This document shows, in pieces, positions 10,012-18,813 of a stretch of 64,000 bases of DNA. How positions within the stretch are numbered: the first letter of the stretch is position 1; each line of letters starts with the position of its first letter. The notes beneath the pieces are model-generated. The model made no database searches. It was not told the DNA's origin and worked only from the letters and a program-made list of their open reading frames with translations. Origin of the DNA: Paenibacillus chibensis (lineage in GTDB: Bacteria > Bacillota > Bacilli > Paenibacillales > Paenibacillaceae); NCBI RefSeq assembly GCF_004001045.1, contig NZ_BIMK01000007.1, positions 372,001-436,000 of the forward strand, in the 5' to 3' direction. The position numbers and the translations under genes were made by a program.

Positions 10012-10704
10012 TTACGACAAACCCTTGGCTTCGCGGTAAGCTTGGATGTACTGCTCCGATTTCTGCCGAACGAGATCCATGTTGCCGTTCTTCACGGCCT
10101 CGTTTGTCAGGTCCGAACCGATGCCCACGGCTACGGCGCCGCCCTGAATCCACTCCTTCAGGTTGGACAGCGATACCCCGCCTGTCGGCATAAAGTTCGC
10201 CTGCGGCATCGGGCCCTTCATCGTCTTGATGATGCCCGGCTCATACAGGTTGCCCGGGAACAGCTTGACGATATCGACCCCCAGCTCCAGCGCATGCTGT
10301 ACTTCGGCGATCGTCATTACACCCGGCAGGATCGGAACGCGGTACAAATTGCAGATTTTAACGGTTTCCGGATTCAGTGAAGGCCCAACGATAAACTCGC
10401 TGCCCGCCATCATGGCTGCGCGTGCTGTCTGAGGCTCCAGAACGGTGCCTGCACCGATGACCGCGAATTTATCGGGATCTTCCGTTTTCCAGCTGTACAT
10501 ACGGCTCAGCTTTTCAATCGCATGCAAAGCTCCAGGAACGGTCATGGTCACTTCAATGACCTTGATTCCACCCGCGATGGCGGCTTCTGCCATGGCGAAG
10601 ACCTGATCGGCCGAATCACCTCGCAGAACAGCTACGACGCCGTGCTCCACAATCTTCTGTATAACCTGAAGTTTTTTCACGATAACATGCTCCTTTTCAC
10701 TCAT
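10012..10704 (-). CDS. eda: 2-keto-3-deoxy-6-phosphogluconate aldolase (KDPG/KHG aldolase)
   Basis: A 230-residue class I aldolase that splits KDPG into pyruvate and glyceraldehyde-3-phosphate. The TIM barrel shows the KIVEHGVVAVLRGD start, the catalytic Glu region VIEVTMTVPGA, GAGTVLEP, the phosphate-binding PTGGV and the Schiff-base Lys in VDIVKLFPGNLYEPG. It lies 103 bases downstream of kdgK on the same strand; together they convert 2-keto-3-deoxygluconate to central metabolites. The enzymes that would generate KDG (uronate or pectin pathways) are not in the window. Confidence 0.94.
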   Translation of the reverse strand: MSEKEHVIVKKLQVIQKIVEHGVVAVLRGDSADQVFAMAEAAIAGGIKVIEVTMTVPGALHAIEKLSRMYSWKTEDPDKFAVIGAGTVLEPQTARAAMMAGSEFIVGPSLNPETVKICNLYRVPILPGVMTIAEVQHALELGVDIVKLFPGNLYEPGIIKTMKGPMPQANFMPTGGVSLSNLKEWIQGGAVAVGIGSDLTNEAVKNGNMDLVRQKSEQYIQAYREAKGLS

Positions 10705-10807
10705 TATATGGAAATCCTGACGGGATGTCTACGGATGGAAACATTGGACAAAGATGCCGGGAAATTCCACGTTCAAACTATGTACGCCTGCTGTTTTCAT
10801 GCCCAAA

Positions 10808-11776
10808 CTACCGCTCGATGTGCGCCTTGTGTCCGAGCTTGGCATCAACCTGCTCCGAGGTTGGCAGCGCTTCCCAATCTCCTACGGCTTGAATGACCAT
10901 GGAGCCCATCAGGTTCCCAAGGCGTACCGCTTCCACGGTCGAATGCCCTTTCAGTAGACCGGAGATAAAACCGGCACAAAATCCGTCACCCGCTCCGACC
11001 GTATCCAGCACCTGGTCCGCTTTGAAATAAGGAACTTCCGTCAGGGTACCATGCTCCAAAACATAGGTCAAATCCGGTCCGCCCTTCACAATCGATACGG
11101 CTTTCAGTCGGGATAGCTCACTGAAAACGGCTTCATCTTCTTCCATATCATATAGAAGCTTGAGTTCATCGAGCCCGGGCAGGAAGTAATCGGCCTTCTC
11201 CGCCAGCCGCAGCAGAACGCTCCGTGCTTCTTCGAGAGTCCACAGCTTCAGCCGCAAATTCGGGTCAAAGCTGATTTTGACGCCTGCGCTGCGCGCGATA
11301 TCCATGGCGCGTTCCACGCATGCCAGCGCTGACGGGCTGATCGCCGCCGTAATTCCGGTCACATGAAGCATTCGTGCGCTCTGAATGTAGCCTTCGTCCA
11401 GCTGATCGGCCTGCATTCGGCTTGCCGCCGAAGCTTTACGGTAATAATACACCGATGACTTGCCTGCCGTATTCTCGCGGATCATAAGTCCCGTAGGCGC
11501 CTCACTGCTCAAATGGGCACGCGACACATCAACGCCTTCGCCGCGGATCGCCTTATATATCATGGTTCCGATCGGGTCGTTGCCAAGCGCTCCAAACCAT
11601 CCTGCGCGATGCCCCAGCCTTGCTACGCCGATCGCCACGTTGCTTTCAGCTCCGCCAAACGATTTGTGCAGAGTCGATGCATATTCCAGTCCCCTGGAGT
11701 CCTGCGCCGTAAACAATCCCATACTTTCGCCAAAGGTAACCAATTCAGGTGCCAAACCAGCATGATCCTGCTGCAT
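10808..11776 (-). CDS. kdgK: 2-keto-3-deoxygluconate kinase (PfkB family)
   Basis: A 322-residue ribokinase-type sugar kinase, predicted to phosphorylate KDG to KDPG. Seen: N-terminal VTFGESMGLF, the FGGAESNVAIGVARLG signature (first PfkB motif), and the second PfkB signature DTVGAGDGFCAGF with the catalytic Asp (about residue 260). The assignment to KDG rather than another sugar rests on the eda gene next door. Upstream lie a good promoter and three candidate operators. Confidence 0.9.
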   Translation of the reverse strand: MQQDHAGLAPELVTFGESMGLFTAQDSRGLEYASTLHKSFGGAESNVAIGVARLGHRAGWFGALGNDPIGTMIYKAIRGEGVDVSRAHLSSEAPTGLMIRENTAGKSSVYYYRKASAASRMQADQLDEGYIQSARMLHVTGITAAISPSALACVERAMDIARSAGVKISFDPNLRLKLWTLEEARSVLLRLAEKADYFLPGLDELKLLYDMEEDEAVFSELSRLKAVSIVKGGPDLTYVLEHGTLTEVPYFKADQVLDTVGAGDGFCAGFISGLLKGHSTVEAVRLGNLMGSMVIQAVGDWEALPTSEQVDAKLGHKAHIER

Positions 11777-11809
11777 AATAGTCCCCTTTCCTCGTTTAAA
11801 TCTGTACTT

Positions 11810-11838
11810 ATTGTCCGTTTAGGAGACGGGGTTGTCAA
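11810..11838 (-). promoter_or_regulatory. kdgK-eda promoter (sigma-A type)
   Basis: On the minus strand, -35 TTGACA (11833-11838), 17-bp spacer, -10 GACAAT (11810-11815), 34 bases from the kdgK start codon. Confidence 0.65.
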
Positions 11839-11847
11839 TATGTAACA

Positions 11848-11909
11848 GTGTCATCACTTTGACACAATTGGAACAAATGATAGCGTTTCCTCATGTGATA
11901 AAAATCACA
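11848..11909. promoter_or_regulatory. Three candidate operators in the kdgK / acyltransferase divergent region
   Basis: Dyad GTGTCA-N6-TGACAC at 11848-11865, immediately upstream of the kdgK -35 box, could bind a KdgR-like regulator. TGATAGCGTTTCCT at 11878-11891 resembles a CcpA cre site (matches except near its 3' end). TGTGAT-AAAA-ATCACA at 11894-11909 is a perfect 16-bp dyad of the TGTGA-N6-TCACA class bound by CRP/FNR-family proteins. No matching regulator gene is nearby. Confidence 0.5.
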
Positions 11910-11965
11910 ATGACGTTCCTCCCCGCGTAGTAATTTAAAGGTGAAGGAAAATGGAGGGAAGCATC

Positions 11966-13000
11966 ATGGAAAAGACCTTAAGCAAGCAAGGAGAAACTTA
12001 TTTTCTGAATTTACGGTTCCTTTTGATCTTGACCGTTCTCATAGGCAATGCGATTGAGCCCCTGATTCGGCAAATGGACAGCGTTCATGCGCTGTACCTG
12101 TGGATCTTCACCTTTCATATGCCGCTGTTCGTGTTCGTGACCGGATATTTTGCCAAAGGGACGCTGGCGGGTGCAGCTGGCCGTAAAACGCTCCTGCAAA
12201 TCGGCATGCAATACATCATTTTTCAAAGCCTCTATTCGCTGCTGGATATGACCGTTTTCCGCGTGCAAAATATTCACCACTCGTTTTTCGCCCCTTACCT
12301 GCTGCTCTGGTTTCTTGCGAGCCACATCGGATGGCGTCTGCTGACGCTGGCCATGCATAAATTCAATCCGGCTGCGCAGGTCGTTCTATCGCTCGTTCTC
12401 GGCGTATTGGTCGGTTACTTAAGGCTGGACGGGGCATGGCTGAGCTTTAGCCGGACATTCGTCTACCTGCCCTTCTTCGTGATCGGGTATCATTTTTCGT
12501 TCGATACTTTTGTGCATTTTTTCACTAAACAGAAAAAGCGCATTGCCGCCGCCGCATCGGCCCTTCTTCTCGCGATTATCGCCATGTACGGTCTGCACAT
12601 GCCCGAAGGCTGGCTATTCGGCAGCATGACGTATATGCAGCTCGGGCATTTGGAGTGGTATGCCGGATTTTACCGGATAGCCCTTTACGGTCTCCAGTTC
12701 ATATCGGGCGCTGCCTTTCTCGCGTGGGTTCCGTTCCGCAAGCGTCATATCACCGATCTTGGACGCCGTACCCTGTACGTATTTCTGCTTCACGGCTTCG
12801 TGATTCGGTTGGCGGTCATATCGGGGCTATACAACTACATGGATCACCCCTTGGCCGTACTCATGCTCATCGCCGGCGCGTTGTGCCTGGCCTTTGCTCT
12901 CGCCCAGCCTGTCGTTAGAAAAATAACGCATCCCGTGATCGAGCCTCCGGTAACCTGGATTACGCGTTTGGAACGTCTCACCTGGAGCAGACCCCTATGA
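11966..13000 (+). CDS. Integral membrane acyltransferase (acyltransferase 3 / OafA-type family)
   Basis: A 344-residue polytopic membrane protein with about ten hydrophobic segments. The early motif FLNLRFLLILTVLIGNAIEPLI...WIFTFHMPLFVFVTGYF resembles the acyltransferase-3 family, which moves acetyl or other acyl groups onto cell-envelope carbohydrates; the HMPLFVF...GYF loop is characteristic. The substrate is unknown. I prefer the ATG at 11966 because GGAGGG lies 7 bases upstream; an in-frame ATG at 11951 also has AAGGTGAAGG before it. Divergent from kdgK; no neighbouring polysaccharide genes. Confidence 0.8.
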   Translation: MEKTLSKQGETYFLNLRFLLILTVLIGNAIEPLIRQMDSVHALYLWIFTFHMPLFVFVTGYFAKGTLAGAAGRKTLLQIGMQYIIFQSLYSLLDMTVFRVQNIHHSFFAPYLLLWFLASHIGWRLLTLAMHKFNPAAQVVLSLVLGVLVGYLRLDGAWLSFSRTFVYLPFFVIGYHFSFDTFVHFFTKQKKRIAAAASALLLAIIAMYGLHMPEGWLFGSMTYMQLGHLEWYAGFYRIALYGLQFISGAAFLAWVPFRKRHITDLGRRTLYVFLLHGFVIRLAVISGLYNYMDHPLAVLMLIAGALCLAFALAQPVVRKITHPVIEPPVTWITRLERLTWSRPL

Positions 13001-13075
13001 TGAAACAATATCATGAAACGACGAACACAAGAACGCTGAAAGCAAGTTAGTTACCAAATATTATGCAAATTAATT

Positions 13076-13101
13076 GTTTCACTCCATTTCGAAGGTGGTA
13101 A
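13076..13101 (+). promoter_or_regulatory. Possible sigma-B-like promoter of the KGG stress protein gene
   Basis: GTTTCA (13076-13081), 14-bp spacer, TGGTAA (13096-13101), compared with the sigma-B consensus GTTTAA-N13-15-GGGTAT. The match is partial and is supported mainly by the stress-type product 55 bases downstream. Confidence 0.3.
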
Positions 13102-13155
13102 GTAATGAATGCGCGCAGGAAAAAACAAAAAACGACTACCAAGGAGTGATTTGTA

Positions 13156-13410
13156 ATGGCACGTAATGATAACAACAACAACGGTAAAATGAGCAGAGAA
13201 GAAGCAGGTCGTATGGGTGGAGAAGCAACCGCCAAAAACCATGACAAAGACTTCTATCAGGAAATCGGCAAAAAAGGCGGAGAAGCGACCTCCAAATCGC
13301 ATGACAAAGATTTTTATCAGGAGATTGGCCGTAAAGGCGGAGAAGCAACCTCCGATTCGCATGACAAGGACTTTTACAAAGAAATCGGCCGCAAAGGCGG
13401 AAAAAACTAA
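13156..13410 (+). CDS. KGG-repeat general stress protein (GsiB-like)
   Basis: An 84-residue, very hydrophilic protein made almost wholly of a 20-residue unit, KGGEATSKSHDKDFYQEIGR, repeated three times after a MSREEAGRMGGEAT half-unit. This is the KGG/GsiB family of hydrophilin-like proteins, induced by stress and starvation in Bacillus and thought to protect during desiccation. No signal peptide, Cys or Trp. The ATG follows AAGGAGTG. Monocistronic with its own terminator. Confidence 0.85.
   Translation: MARNDNNNNGKMSREEAGRMGGEATAKNHDKDFYQEIGKKGGEATSKSHDKDFYQEIGRKGGEATSDSHDKDFYKEIGRKGGKN
13216..13395 (+). repeat. Three in-gene tandem repeats of 60 bp
   Basis: Three consecutive 60-bp units (start points 13216, 13276, 13336) encode the 20-residue KGG units. 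The units differ mostly at third codon positions, so the amino-acid repeat is under selection and is not a fresh duplication. Confidence 0.85.
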
Positions 13411-13440
13411 TATAAGCTTGATATCATGACCACAATGGCA

Positions 13441-13488
13441 AAAAAAAGGCATCTACCGTCCCGCCTTGGGATGGGGATGCCTTTTTTT
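13441..13488. terminator. Terminator of the KGG protein gene
   Basis: AAAAAAAGGCATC (13441-13453) pairs with GATGCCTTTTTTT (13476-13488); T-run on the plus strand. Confidence 0.85.
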
Positions 13489-13653
13489 ACCGTTAAGGCC
13501 GTTTTCCGGGCTCCTGCTTCGCATTCATCGCTAGAAAAACCTCTCATTTTGTGATAGACTCATTTAAAATCGTTTATTCGGGCACTTCTTTGAGTAACCG
13601 CGCTAAAGCGAGATGGGTTTTCACATTTTAACCTAATAGGGGGAAGAGACATC

Positions 13654-15342
13654 ATGGCAGCTAATAAAATGCGTTCAGACATGATCAAAAAAGGCTTCGA
13701 CCGCGCTCCGCACCGCAGTTTGCTGCGTGCAGCCGGCGTAAAGGAAGAGGATTTCGGCAAACCGTTTATCGCCGTGTGCAACTCCTACATCGATATCGTT
13801 CCTGGACATGTGCATCTGCAGGAATTCGGCAAAATCGTCAAGGAAGCCATTCGCGAAGCCGGCGGCGTTCCATTCGAGTTCAACACCATCGGAGTCGACG
13901 ACGGAATCGCAATGGGCCATATCGGCATGCGCTACTCGCTGCCAAGCCGCGAAATTATTGCGGATTCCCTGGAAACCGTCGTATCCGCTCACTGGTTCGA
14001 TGGCATGGTCTGCATTCCGAACTGTGATAAAATTACGCCCGGCATGCTGATGGGCGCACTGCGCGTGAACATTCCGACCATCTTCGTCAGCGGCGGACCG
14101 ATGAAAGCCGGCGTCGACAGCAAAGGCCGCAGACTTTCCCTCACCTCCGTATTCGAAGGCGTTGGCGCCCACCAGGTTGGCAAAATTACCGATGATGAGC
14201 TGATGGAGCTCGAACAATACGGTTGTCCGACCTGCGGGTCCTGCTCCGGCATGTTTACTGCCAACTCCATGAACTGTCTGGCAGAGGCGCTCGGCCTTGC
14301 GATGCCTGGTAATGGAACCATCCTGGCCGTTGCGGAAGAACGCAAGGAATTCGTCAAGCAATCGGCACGCCAGCTGATGGAACTCGTTAAAATGGATCTC
14401 AAGCCGCGCGACATCGTCACACTCGAGTCGATCGACAACGCCTTTGCGCTGGATATGGCTATGGGCGGATCCACCAACACCGTACTGCATACGCTGGCAC
14501 TTGCCCAGGAAGCAGGCATCGATTATCCGATCGAACGGATCAATGAAGTGGCTAACCGCGTACCTCATATTTCGAAACTGGCACCAGCCTCCGATTACTT
14601 TATTGAGGACGTTCATATTGCAGGCGGCGTCAGCGCTGTGCTGCATGAGCTTCTCAAGAAGCCGGATGCATTGCATGGCGATTGCATGACCGTAACCGGC
14701 AAAACGATCGCGGAGAACGTAGCTGGCTGCGAAATCCAGGATAAGAACGTGATCCATCCGATTGATCAGCCGTATTCCGAACGCGGCGGTTTGGCCGTCT
14801 TGTACGGCAACCTGGCACCGGAAGGCTCGATCATCAAGGTCGGCGCGGTAGATCCTTCGGTTGGCGGTTATCATAAAGGGCCTGCCATCTGCTTCGACTC
14901 CCAAGAAGAAGCTCTGGAAGGCATCGCGAACGGCAAAGTCAAAGAAGGCATGGTCGTCGTCATCCGTTATGAAGGTCCTAAGGGTGGACCGGGCATGCCG
15001 GAAATGCTCGCCCCTACATCCCAAATCGTGGGCATGGGGCTCGGCGCCAAAGTCGGCCTGATTACCGACGGACGCTTCTCCGGCGCATCCCGCGGCATCA
15101 GCATCGGTCATATTTCTCCGGAAGCTGCCGAAGGCGGACCGATCGCTTTCGTTCATGACGGAGATATCATTGAGCTTGACCTCAACAACCGGAAGATCGA
15201 GCTGCTGGTGAGCGAGGAAGAACTGGCTACCCGTCGTGCCAACGAGTGGAAAGAATTCGAGCCGAAAGTAAAAACAGGCTATCTCGCCCGTTACTCCAAG
15301 CTTGTCACCAATGCCAGCCAAGGCGGCGTCATGAAGATCTAA
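13654..15342 (+). CDS. ilvD: Dihydroxy-acid dehydratase
   Basis: A 562-residue Fe-S enzyme that dehydrates 2,3-dihydroxy-3-methylbutanoate and -pentanoate in valine, leucine and isoleucine synthesis. The IlvD/Edd signatures are clear: [15 protein letters not shown] near residue 46, [14 protein letters not shown] near 124, [18 protein letters not shown] near 190 (cluster cysteines), and [19 protein letters not shown] near the C-terminus. Length is normal. It is alone, not in an ilv-leu operon, and I found neither a T-box nor a clear CodY box in the 165 bases upstream. The ATG follows AGGGGGAAGAG. Confidence 0.97.
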   Translation: MAANKMRSDMIKKGFDRAPHRSLLRAAGVKEEDFGKPFIAVCNSYIDIVPGHVHLQEFGKIVKEAIREAGGVPFEFNTIGVDDGIAMGHIGMRYSLPSREIIADSLETVVSAHWFDGMVCIPNCDKITPGMLMGALRVNIPTIFVSGGPMKAGVDSKGRRLSLTSVFEGVGAHQVGKITDDELMELEQYGCPTCGSCSGMFTANSMNCLAEALGLAMPGNGTILAVAEERKEFVKQSARQLMELVKMDLKPRDIVTLESIDNAFALDMAMGGSTNTVLHTLALAQEAGIDYPIERINEVANRVPHISKLAPASDYFIEDVHIAGGVSAVLHELLKKPDALHGDCMTVTGKTIAENVAGCEIQDKNVIHPIDQPYSERGGLAVLYGNLAPEGSIIKVGAVDPSVGGYHKGPAICFDSQEEALEGIANGKVKEGMVVVIRYEGPKGGPGMPEMLAPTSQIVGMGLGAKVGLITDGRFSGASRGISIGHISPEAAEGGPIAFVHDGDIIELDLNNRKIELLVSEEELATRRANEWKEFEPKVKTGYLARYSKLVTNASQGGVMKI

Positions 15343-15367
15343 TAGAACGAATATCATAACCGTAATA

Positions 15368-15412
15368 AAAGGGCAGCACCTCCAGTCATTGAGACCGGGC
15401 GTGCTGCCCTTT
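15368..15412. terminator. Terminator between ilvD and the VOC gene
   Basis: AAAGGGCAGCAC (15368-15379) pairs with GTGCTGCCCTTT (15401-15412); usable in both directions. Confidence 0.85.
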
Positions 15413-15452
15413 CTTATATGATGCCCGCATATTTGTTGACACGCAGGCGGCG

Positions 15453-15818
15453 TTATTTCCCAACCAGAACAAACACGTTGCCGTCAGGAGCCTCCATGAT
15501 CGCTACATGCCCCGACTCTGTCTCAAACGGCAGCCCGATCCATTCAATTTCTTCATGCTTGCTGAGCTCATTATAGGCTTCCTGTACATCGTCAACGAGA
15601 ATTTCAATTTCCGTTGACTGATTCTGAGGATGGTTGCTGAGTACGAGCTCCGAGCTGTTAAGCTCAGGAAAAATCAATCCGACGAGCGTCCATACAAATC
15701 CGCTATCCAGCACACGTTCGATTCTCCAGTTTTCCTTCAGCCCCATCGAGGTGTAAAACGACAAAGATTTATCAATATCCTTCGTATGAATACATACACA
15801 TTCCAGCTTTTTAAACAT
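15453..15818 (-). CDS. VOC-superfamily (glyoxalase/bleomycin-resistance fold) protein
   Basis: A 121-residue small cytoplasmic protein with the paired beta-alpha-beta-beta-beta modules of the VOC fold: module 1 from CVCIHTKDIDKSLSFYTSMGLKE, module 2 ending with HVAIMEAPDGNVFVLVGK. The His near the start (IHT), the module-2 His (GHVAI) and Glu of MEAPDGN are in metal-ligand-like positions. Members include glyoxalases, dioxygenases and antibiotic-binding proteins, so no substrate can be named. Monocistronic. Confidence 0.8.
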   Translation of the reverse strand: MFKKLECVCIHTKDIDKSLSFYTSMGLKENWRIERVLDSGFVWTLVGLIFPELNSSELVLSNHPQNQSTEIEILVDDVQEAYNELSKHEEIEWIGLPFETESGHVAIMEAPDGNVFVLVGK

Positions 15819-15931
15819 CGGATGATCCCCTCCTCACCATATCAGAACAAATGTTCCTACACCCATATAATAGAATATTCAGAAAGGGAATGCAAGCATT
15901 TTTTTCTATAAATTGGGTTACATCAGCAAAA

Positions 15932-15972
15932 AAGAATCCTGGCAGCTAATGATCTTAGCCAACAGGATTCTT
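15932..15972 (-). terminator. Terminator of the polysaccharide deacetylase gene
   Basis: Ten-bp stem AAGAATCCTG / CAGGATTCTT (15932-15941 with 15963-15972) plus inner GGCTAA/TTAGC pairing, followed on the minus strand by a T-run, directly after the stop codon. Confidence 0.85.
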
Positions 15973-15996
15973 GTGTAGTAAGCGGTATAAAATAAT

Positions 15997-17412
15997 TTAA
16001 ATTGCCGGAGTCGAGCTTTCCAGTCCTTGCGACGCAGCAGACAGGCTGAGTTCATTGGCTTCCGCCGTTTCAAGCGTATCTCTTCTGCTTCTCTTGGCCT
16101 CCAGATGGTGTCGATGCGATCCATTCTCGGCATAACGCTCGAAGAAATCGGCAATCGGCATCAGAAGCATTTTCGGAACGAGCAGCTGCGCGTGCTCCTT
16201 CAGGCGAGATTGGCCGGAAGGATGAATCACGCTAAGTAGGAATTTCAAATAAAGCCGTGTTGATCTGGAAAAAAGCCCGTCCTTCAATTCTACGATCTGA
16301 AAGCCGAACTGCTGCGGACCGCGATTAACCATGGTCACGCCGTACAGTGCTTTGCTTGTGCTGGCAGCCGGATCTTCCATCAGCTGATGGGCCAGCGTCG
16401 GAAGCTCTTTTTCCATCGAGCGGATCATCTGAATGGCCAGGTGGACCGATGAACGCGACCGGATTCCGAAGCGGAACAGCTTTTCATTATCGAAATGCAG
16501 CTCCACGACCTTGTCGCCCTTTTGCAGCTTCGTTCCATTCTCCAGCTCAATGGTGTCGCCGCTGTATTTCCGCAGTCGGTAATGCAGCAGCGGATCGAGC
16601 GGATTCACGGTTTTCAGCCGGAACAGCTTGTGAAAAATCGTCTCCCAGATCAGCCACAGCTTGACGACCGCAAGCTTGCTGTGCGAAAGCTTCTTCTCAG
16701 GAGCATTTTCCTTGGCCTTGATCATTTCGTCAATCCGAATGCTTTTCAGGCCGCGGCGCTCTGCCTCTTCAAGCACTCGCTCCAGGGCAATCAGCATCTG
16801 CTGCGGCGCATCGGGATTCGCGCCCGCGGTCGTGCCGCAGTCGTGAAGCAGCAGCACTTCTCCGGGCTGCAGCTTGTTCAGGATGCGCTCCGTTAAGCGA
16901 TCAGCGCCGATTCGTTCTCTCCAGTCGCCGAACATCGCGGACCAGAGCACGATTTTAAATTTGCCGCCCCTTTTCTTCAAATCGAAAAGATTGACGATGC
17001 CCCATGGCGGCCGGTAATACGAAGTACGTTCACCGGTAATCGAGTGAATAATTTTGTCGGTCTTCATAATCTGCTTCGATACAGTCGCCGGCCGCATAAG
17101 CCAGTTGGACTTGTGTACATAATTATGAATACCGATCAAATGCCCCTCATCATGCATCCGTTTGACCAGCTCGGGATTTTGCTCGGCATGCGAGCCGACC
17201 ACGAAGAAGGTCGCCTTGGCATTATACCGTTTCAGCAAATCCAGCAGCTGCGGCGTATACTGCGCATCAGGCCCGTCATCGAAAGTCAGCGCATATTCAT
17301 GTTCGCCGCTGCCTCTCCGAAATACGCGGAACCCGAAAATGCGGGTGATAAGTCCGGGAATGAACGCATAAAAAGATGAGATATAAAACAACCAAAGCAG
17401 CAAAGTCTGCAT
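15997..17412 (-). CDS. Polysaccharide deacetylase with an added C-terminal domain
   Basis: A 471-residue membrane-anchored protein. An N-terminal hydrophobic segment (MQTLLLWLFYISSFYAFIPGLI) is followed by a NodB-type deacetylase domain: YALTFDDGPDAQYTP (motif 1, metal Asp), GIHNYVHK (motif 2, H-x-x-x-H), RPPWG (motif 3) and LLLHDCG (motif 5). Targets of the family are N-acetyl groups of peptidoglycan or other glycans. After about residue 230 a second domain of ~200 residues (from NPLDPLLHYRLRKYSGDTIEL on) resembles the YkoP-like extension of some Bacillus deacetylases; its function is unknown to me. I use the ATG at 17410-17412 (GTGGGGATG upstream), since the longer frame adds 45 residues without a signal sequence. 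Confidence 0.87.
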   Translation of the reverse strand: MQTLLLWLFYISSFYAFIPGLITRIFGFRVFRRGSGEHEYALTFDDGPDAQYTPQLLDLLKRYNAKATFFVVGSHAEQNPELVKRMHDEGHLIGIHNYVHKSNWLMRPATVSKQIMKTDKIIHSITGERTSYYRPPWGIVNLFDLKKRGGKFKIVLWSAMFGDWRERIGADRLTERILNKLQPGEVLLLHDCGTTAGANPDAPQQMLIALERVLEEAERRGLKSIRIDEMIKAKENAPEKKLSHSKLAVVKLWLIWETIFHKLFRLKTVNPLDPLLHYRLRKYSGDTIELENGTKLQKGDKVVELHFDNEKLFRFGIRSRSSVHLAIQMIRSMEKELPTLAHQLMEDPAASTSKALYGVTMVNRGPQQFGFQIVELKDGLFSRSTRLYLKFLLSVIHPSGQSRLKEHAQLLVPKMLLMPIADFFERYAENGSHRHHLEAKRSRRDTLETAEANELSLSAASQGLESSTPAI

Positions 17413-17646
17413 GTCATCATCCCCACTTTTCTCTGTTTGACTTTGACTTGCCGAAAGGCAGGTTACTCTATAAAATGTACTAAGAGCGGAAAGCTGTGCC
17501 AATATAGGGAACCCGTCTCGTTTCTGCATAAAAAAACAGACGTTCAATGAAAAATATAAAGACGCTATCTTTTATTTTATCACAGCCTCCTGCAAAATAG
17601 GCATTTTTTTAAAATTTAAATACAAATACATAGGAGATGTTTAATC

Positions 17647-18813
17647 ATGCTTCCGCTGTACAAAAAATATTGGAGGACGCTGTTCGACATCGGGATGATC
17701 GTGCTGACCGTGCTGCTCATCATGTACGTGTTCAGCAAGCTTTACCAGATCGCAGCCCCCGTGTTCTTATCCTTCCTCGTTTTTTTCATGATCGAGCCAT
17801 TGGCCAAGTTCCTGAATCGTCGAGGTCTGCCCAAAACGCTGGCATCAGCCATTTCCGTCCTGCTGTTCGTGCTGATTATCCTAGGAATCCTGTTCGGTAT
17901 CGGCCTGATCGTCGTCTCCCAGATCGCCCAGCTCCAAGATAATTTGCCCCAATACACACAAATGATCCAAACGGCATTTACCAAAACAACTGCATTTCTC
18001 CAGCATAAAATTGAATCGCTGCCTCCCAACATCACGGAGAAAATGAACGAGAACTTCAAAAATTTCACCGATTATGCTACCGGATGGGCCACCAGCTTTC
18101 TAAAGTATATGGTTTCCCTTTTCAGCTCGTTCTCAAATTTTATGGCTAATTTCGGCATCGCGATTATTCTCGCCTTCTTTCTCAGCACGGAGATCGGCGG
18201 ATGGCGCAAAATCGTCAAGGACAAGTCTCCCAGAACTTTTAAAAATGCCTATGTCTTTATGAAGACCTATGTGCTGAAAGCCATCGGTTCATACATCAGA
18301 GCACAGTTCATCATGGTGCTGATTACCTTCGTTCTGATTTATGCAGGCTTGCTGATTTTGCGGACAGGCAACGAGCTGTCCCTTGCGCTTGTATGCGCCC
18401 TCTTCGATATTTTACCGCTGGTCGGCGTACCGGTTGTTCTGATTCCGTGGATCGTCTATCTGTTCATCGTGGGCAACATCAGCCTGGCCATCGGACTATG
18501 CGTGCTGCTTGTGGTCGTCCTTTTGACGCGCCAGCTGCTCGAGCCGAGAATTACCGGCAACTCCATTGGCATCTCCTCGGCTTTTCTCATGCTGTCGTTC
18601 ATGATCATTTCGCTTTCCATTTTCGGCGTTGCCGGCCTCATTCTGTCGCCTGTACTGCTGATTCTCATTAAAGAGCTGCTGCAGCAGGGGTATTTGCAGA
18701 GCTGGATCCGGCTGCCGCAGGAAGAGTTTGACGTATCACCGTTTGATATGAGCACCGCTGGTACCGCCAAAGCTCCGGAAGCTACGACTCCTGAGAAGCG
18801 AGCAGATTCATAA
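17647..18813 (+). CDS. AI-2E family (TqsA/YhhQ-like) membrane transporter
   Basis: A 388-residue polytopic membrane protein of the AI-2E family, with about eight hydrophobic segments in two blocks around a soluble coiled loop (QDNLPQYTQMIQTAFTKTTAFLQHKIESL). The conserved C-terminal stretch SLALVCALFDILPLVGVPVVLIPW and the LEPRITGNSIGISS motif are typical. Despite the name, characterised members include Na+/H+ antiporters and the autoinducer exporter TqsA; no substrate can be assigned. The ATG follows AGGAGATG. Its last 32 bases overlap the convergent PBP gene. A second family member lies at 31427-32494. Confidence 0.88.
   Translation: MLPLYKKYWRTLFDIGMIVLTVLLIMYVFSKLYQIAAPVFLSFLVFFMIEPLAKFLNRRGLPKTLASAISVLLFVLIILGILFGIGLIVVSQIAQLQDNLPQYTQMIQTAFTKTTAFLQHKIESLPPNITEKMNENFKNFTDYATGWATSFLKYMVSLFSSFSNFMANFGIAIILAFFLSTEIGGWRKIVKDKSPRTFKNAYVFMKTYVLKAIGSYIRAQFIMVLITFVLIYAGLLILRTGNELSLALVCALFDILPLVGVPVVLIPWIVYLFIVGNISLAIGLCVLLVVVLLTRQLLEPRITGNSIGISSAFLMLSFMIISLSIFGVAGLILSPVLLILIKELLQQGYLQSWIRLPQEEFDVSPFDMSTAGTAKAPEATTPEKRADS

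Noticed and set aside
13216..13395. 60-bp tandem repeats as a DNA repeat element
   Set aside because: They encode the 20-residue KGG units in frame with synonymous differences, so they are protein repeats.
13489..13653. T-box or CodY control of ilvD
   Set aside because: No AGGGTGG-type core and no AATTTTCWGAAAATT-like box in the upstream gap.
13675..15357. A 560-codon open frame on the minus strand
   Set aside because: Mirror of ilvD; the ilvD signatures and ribosome site are on the plus strand.
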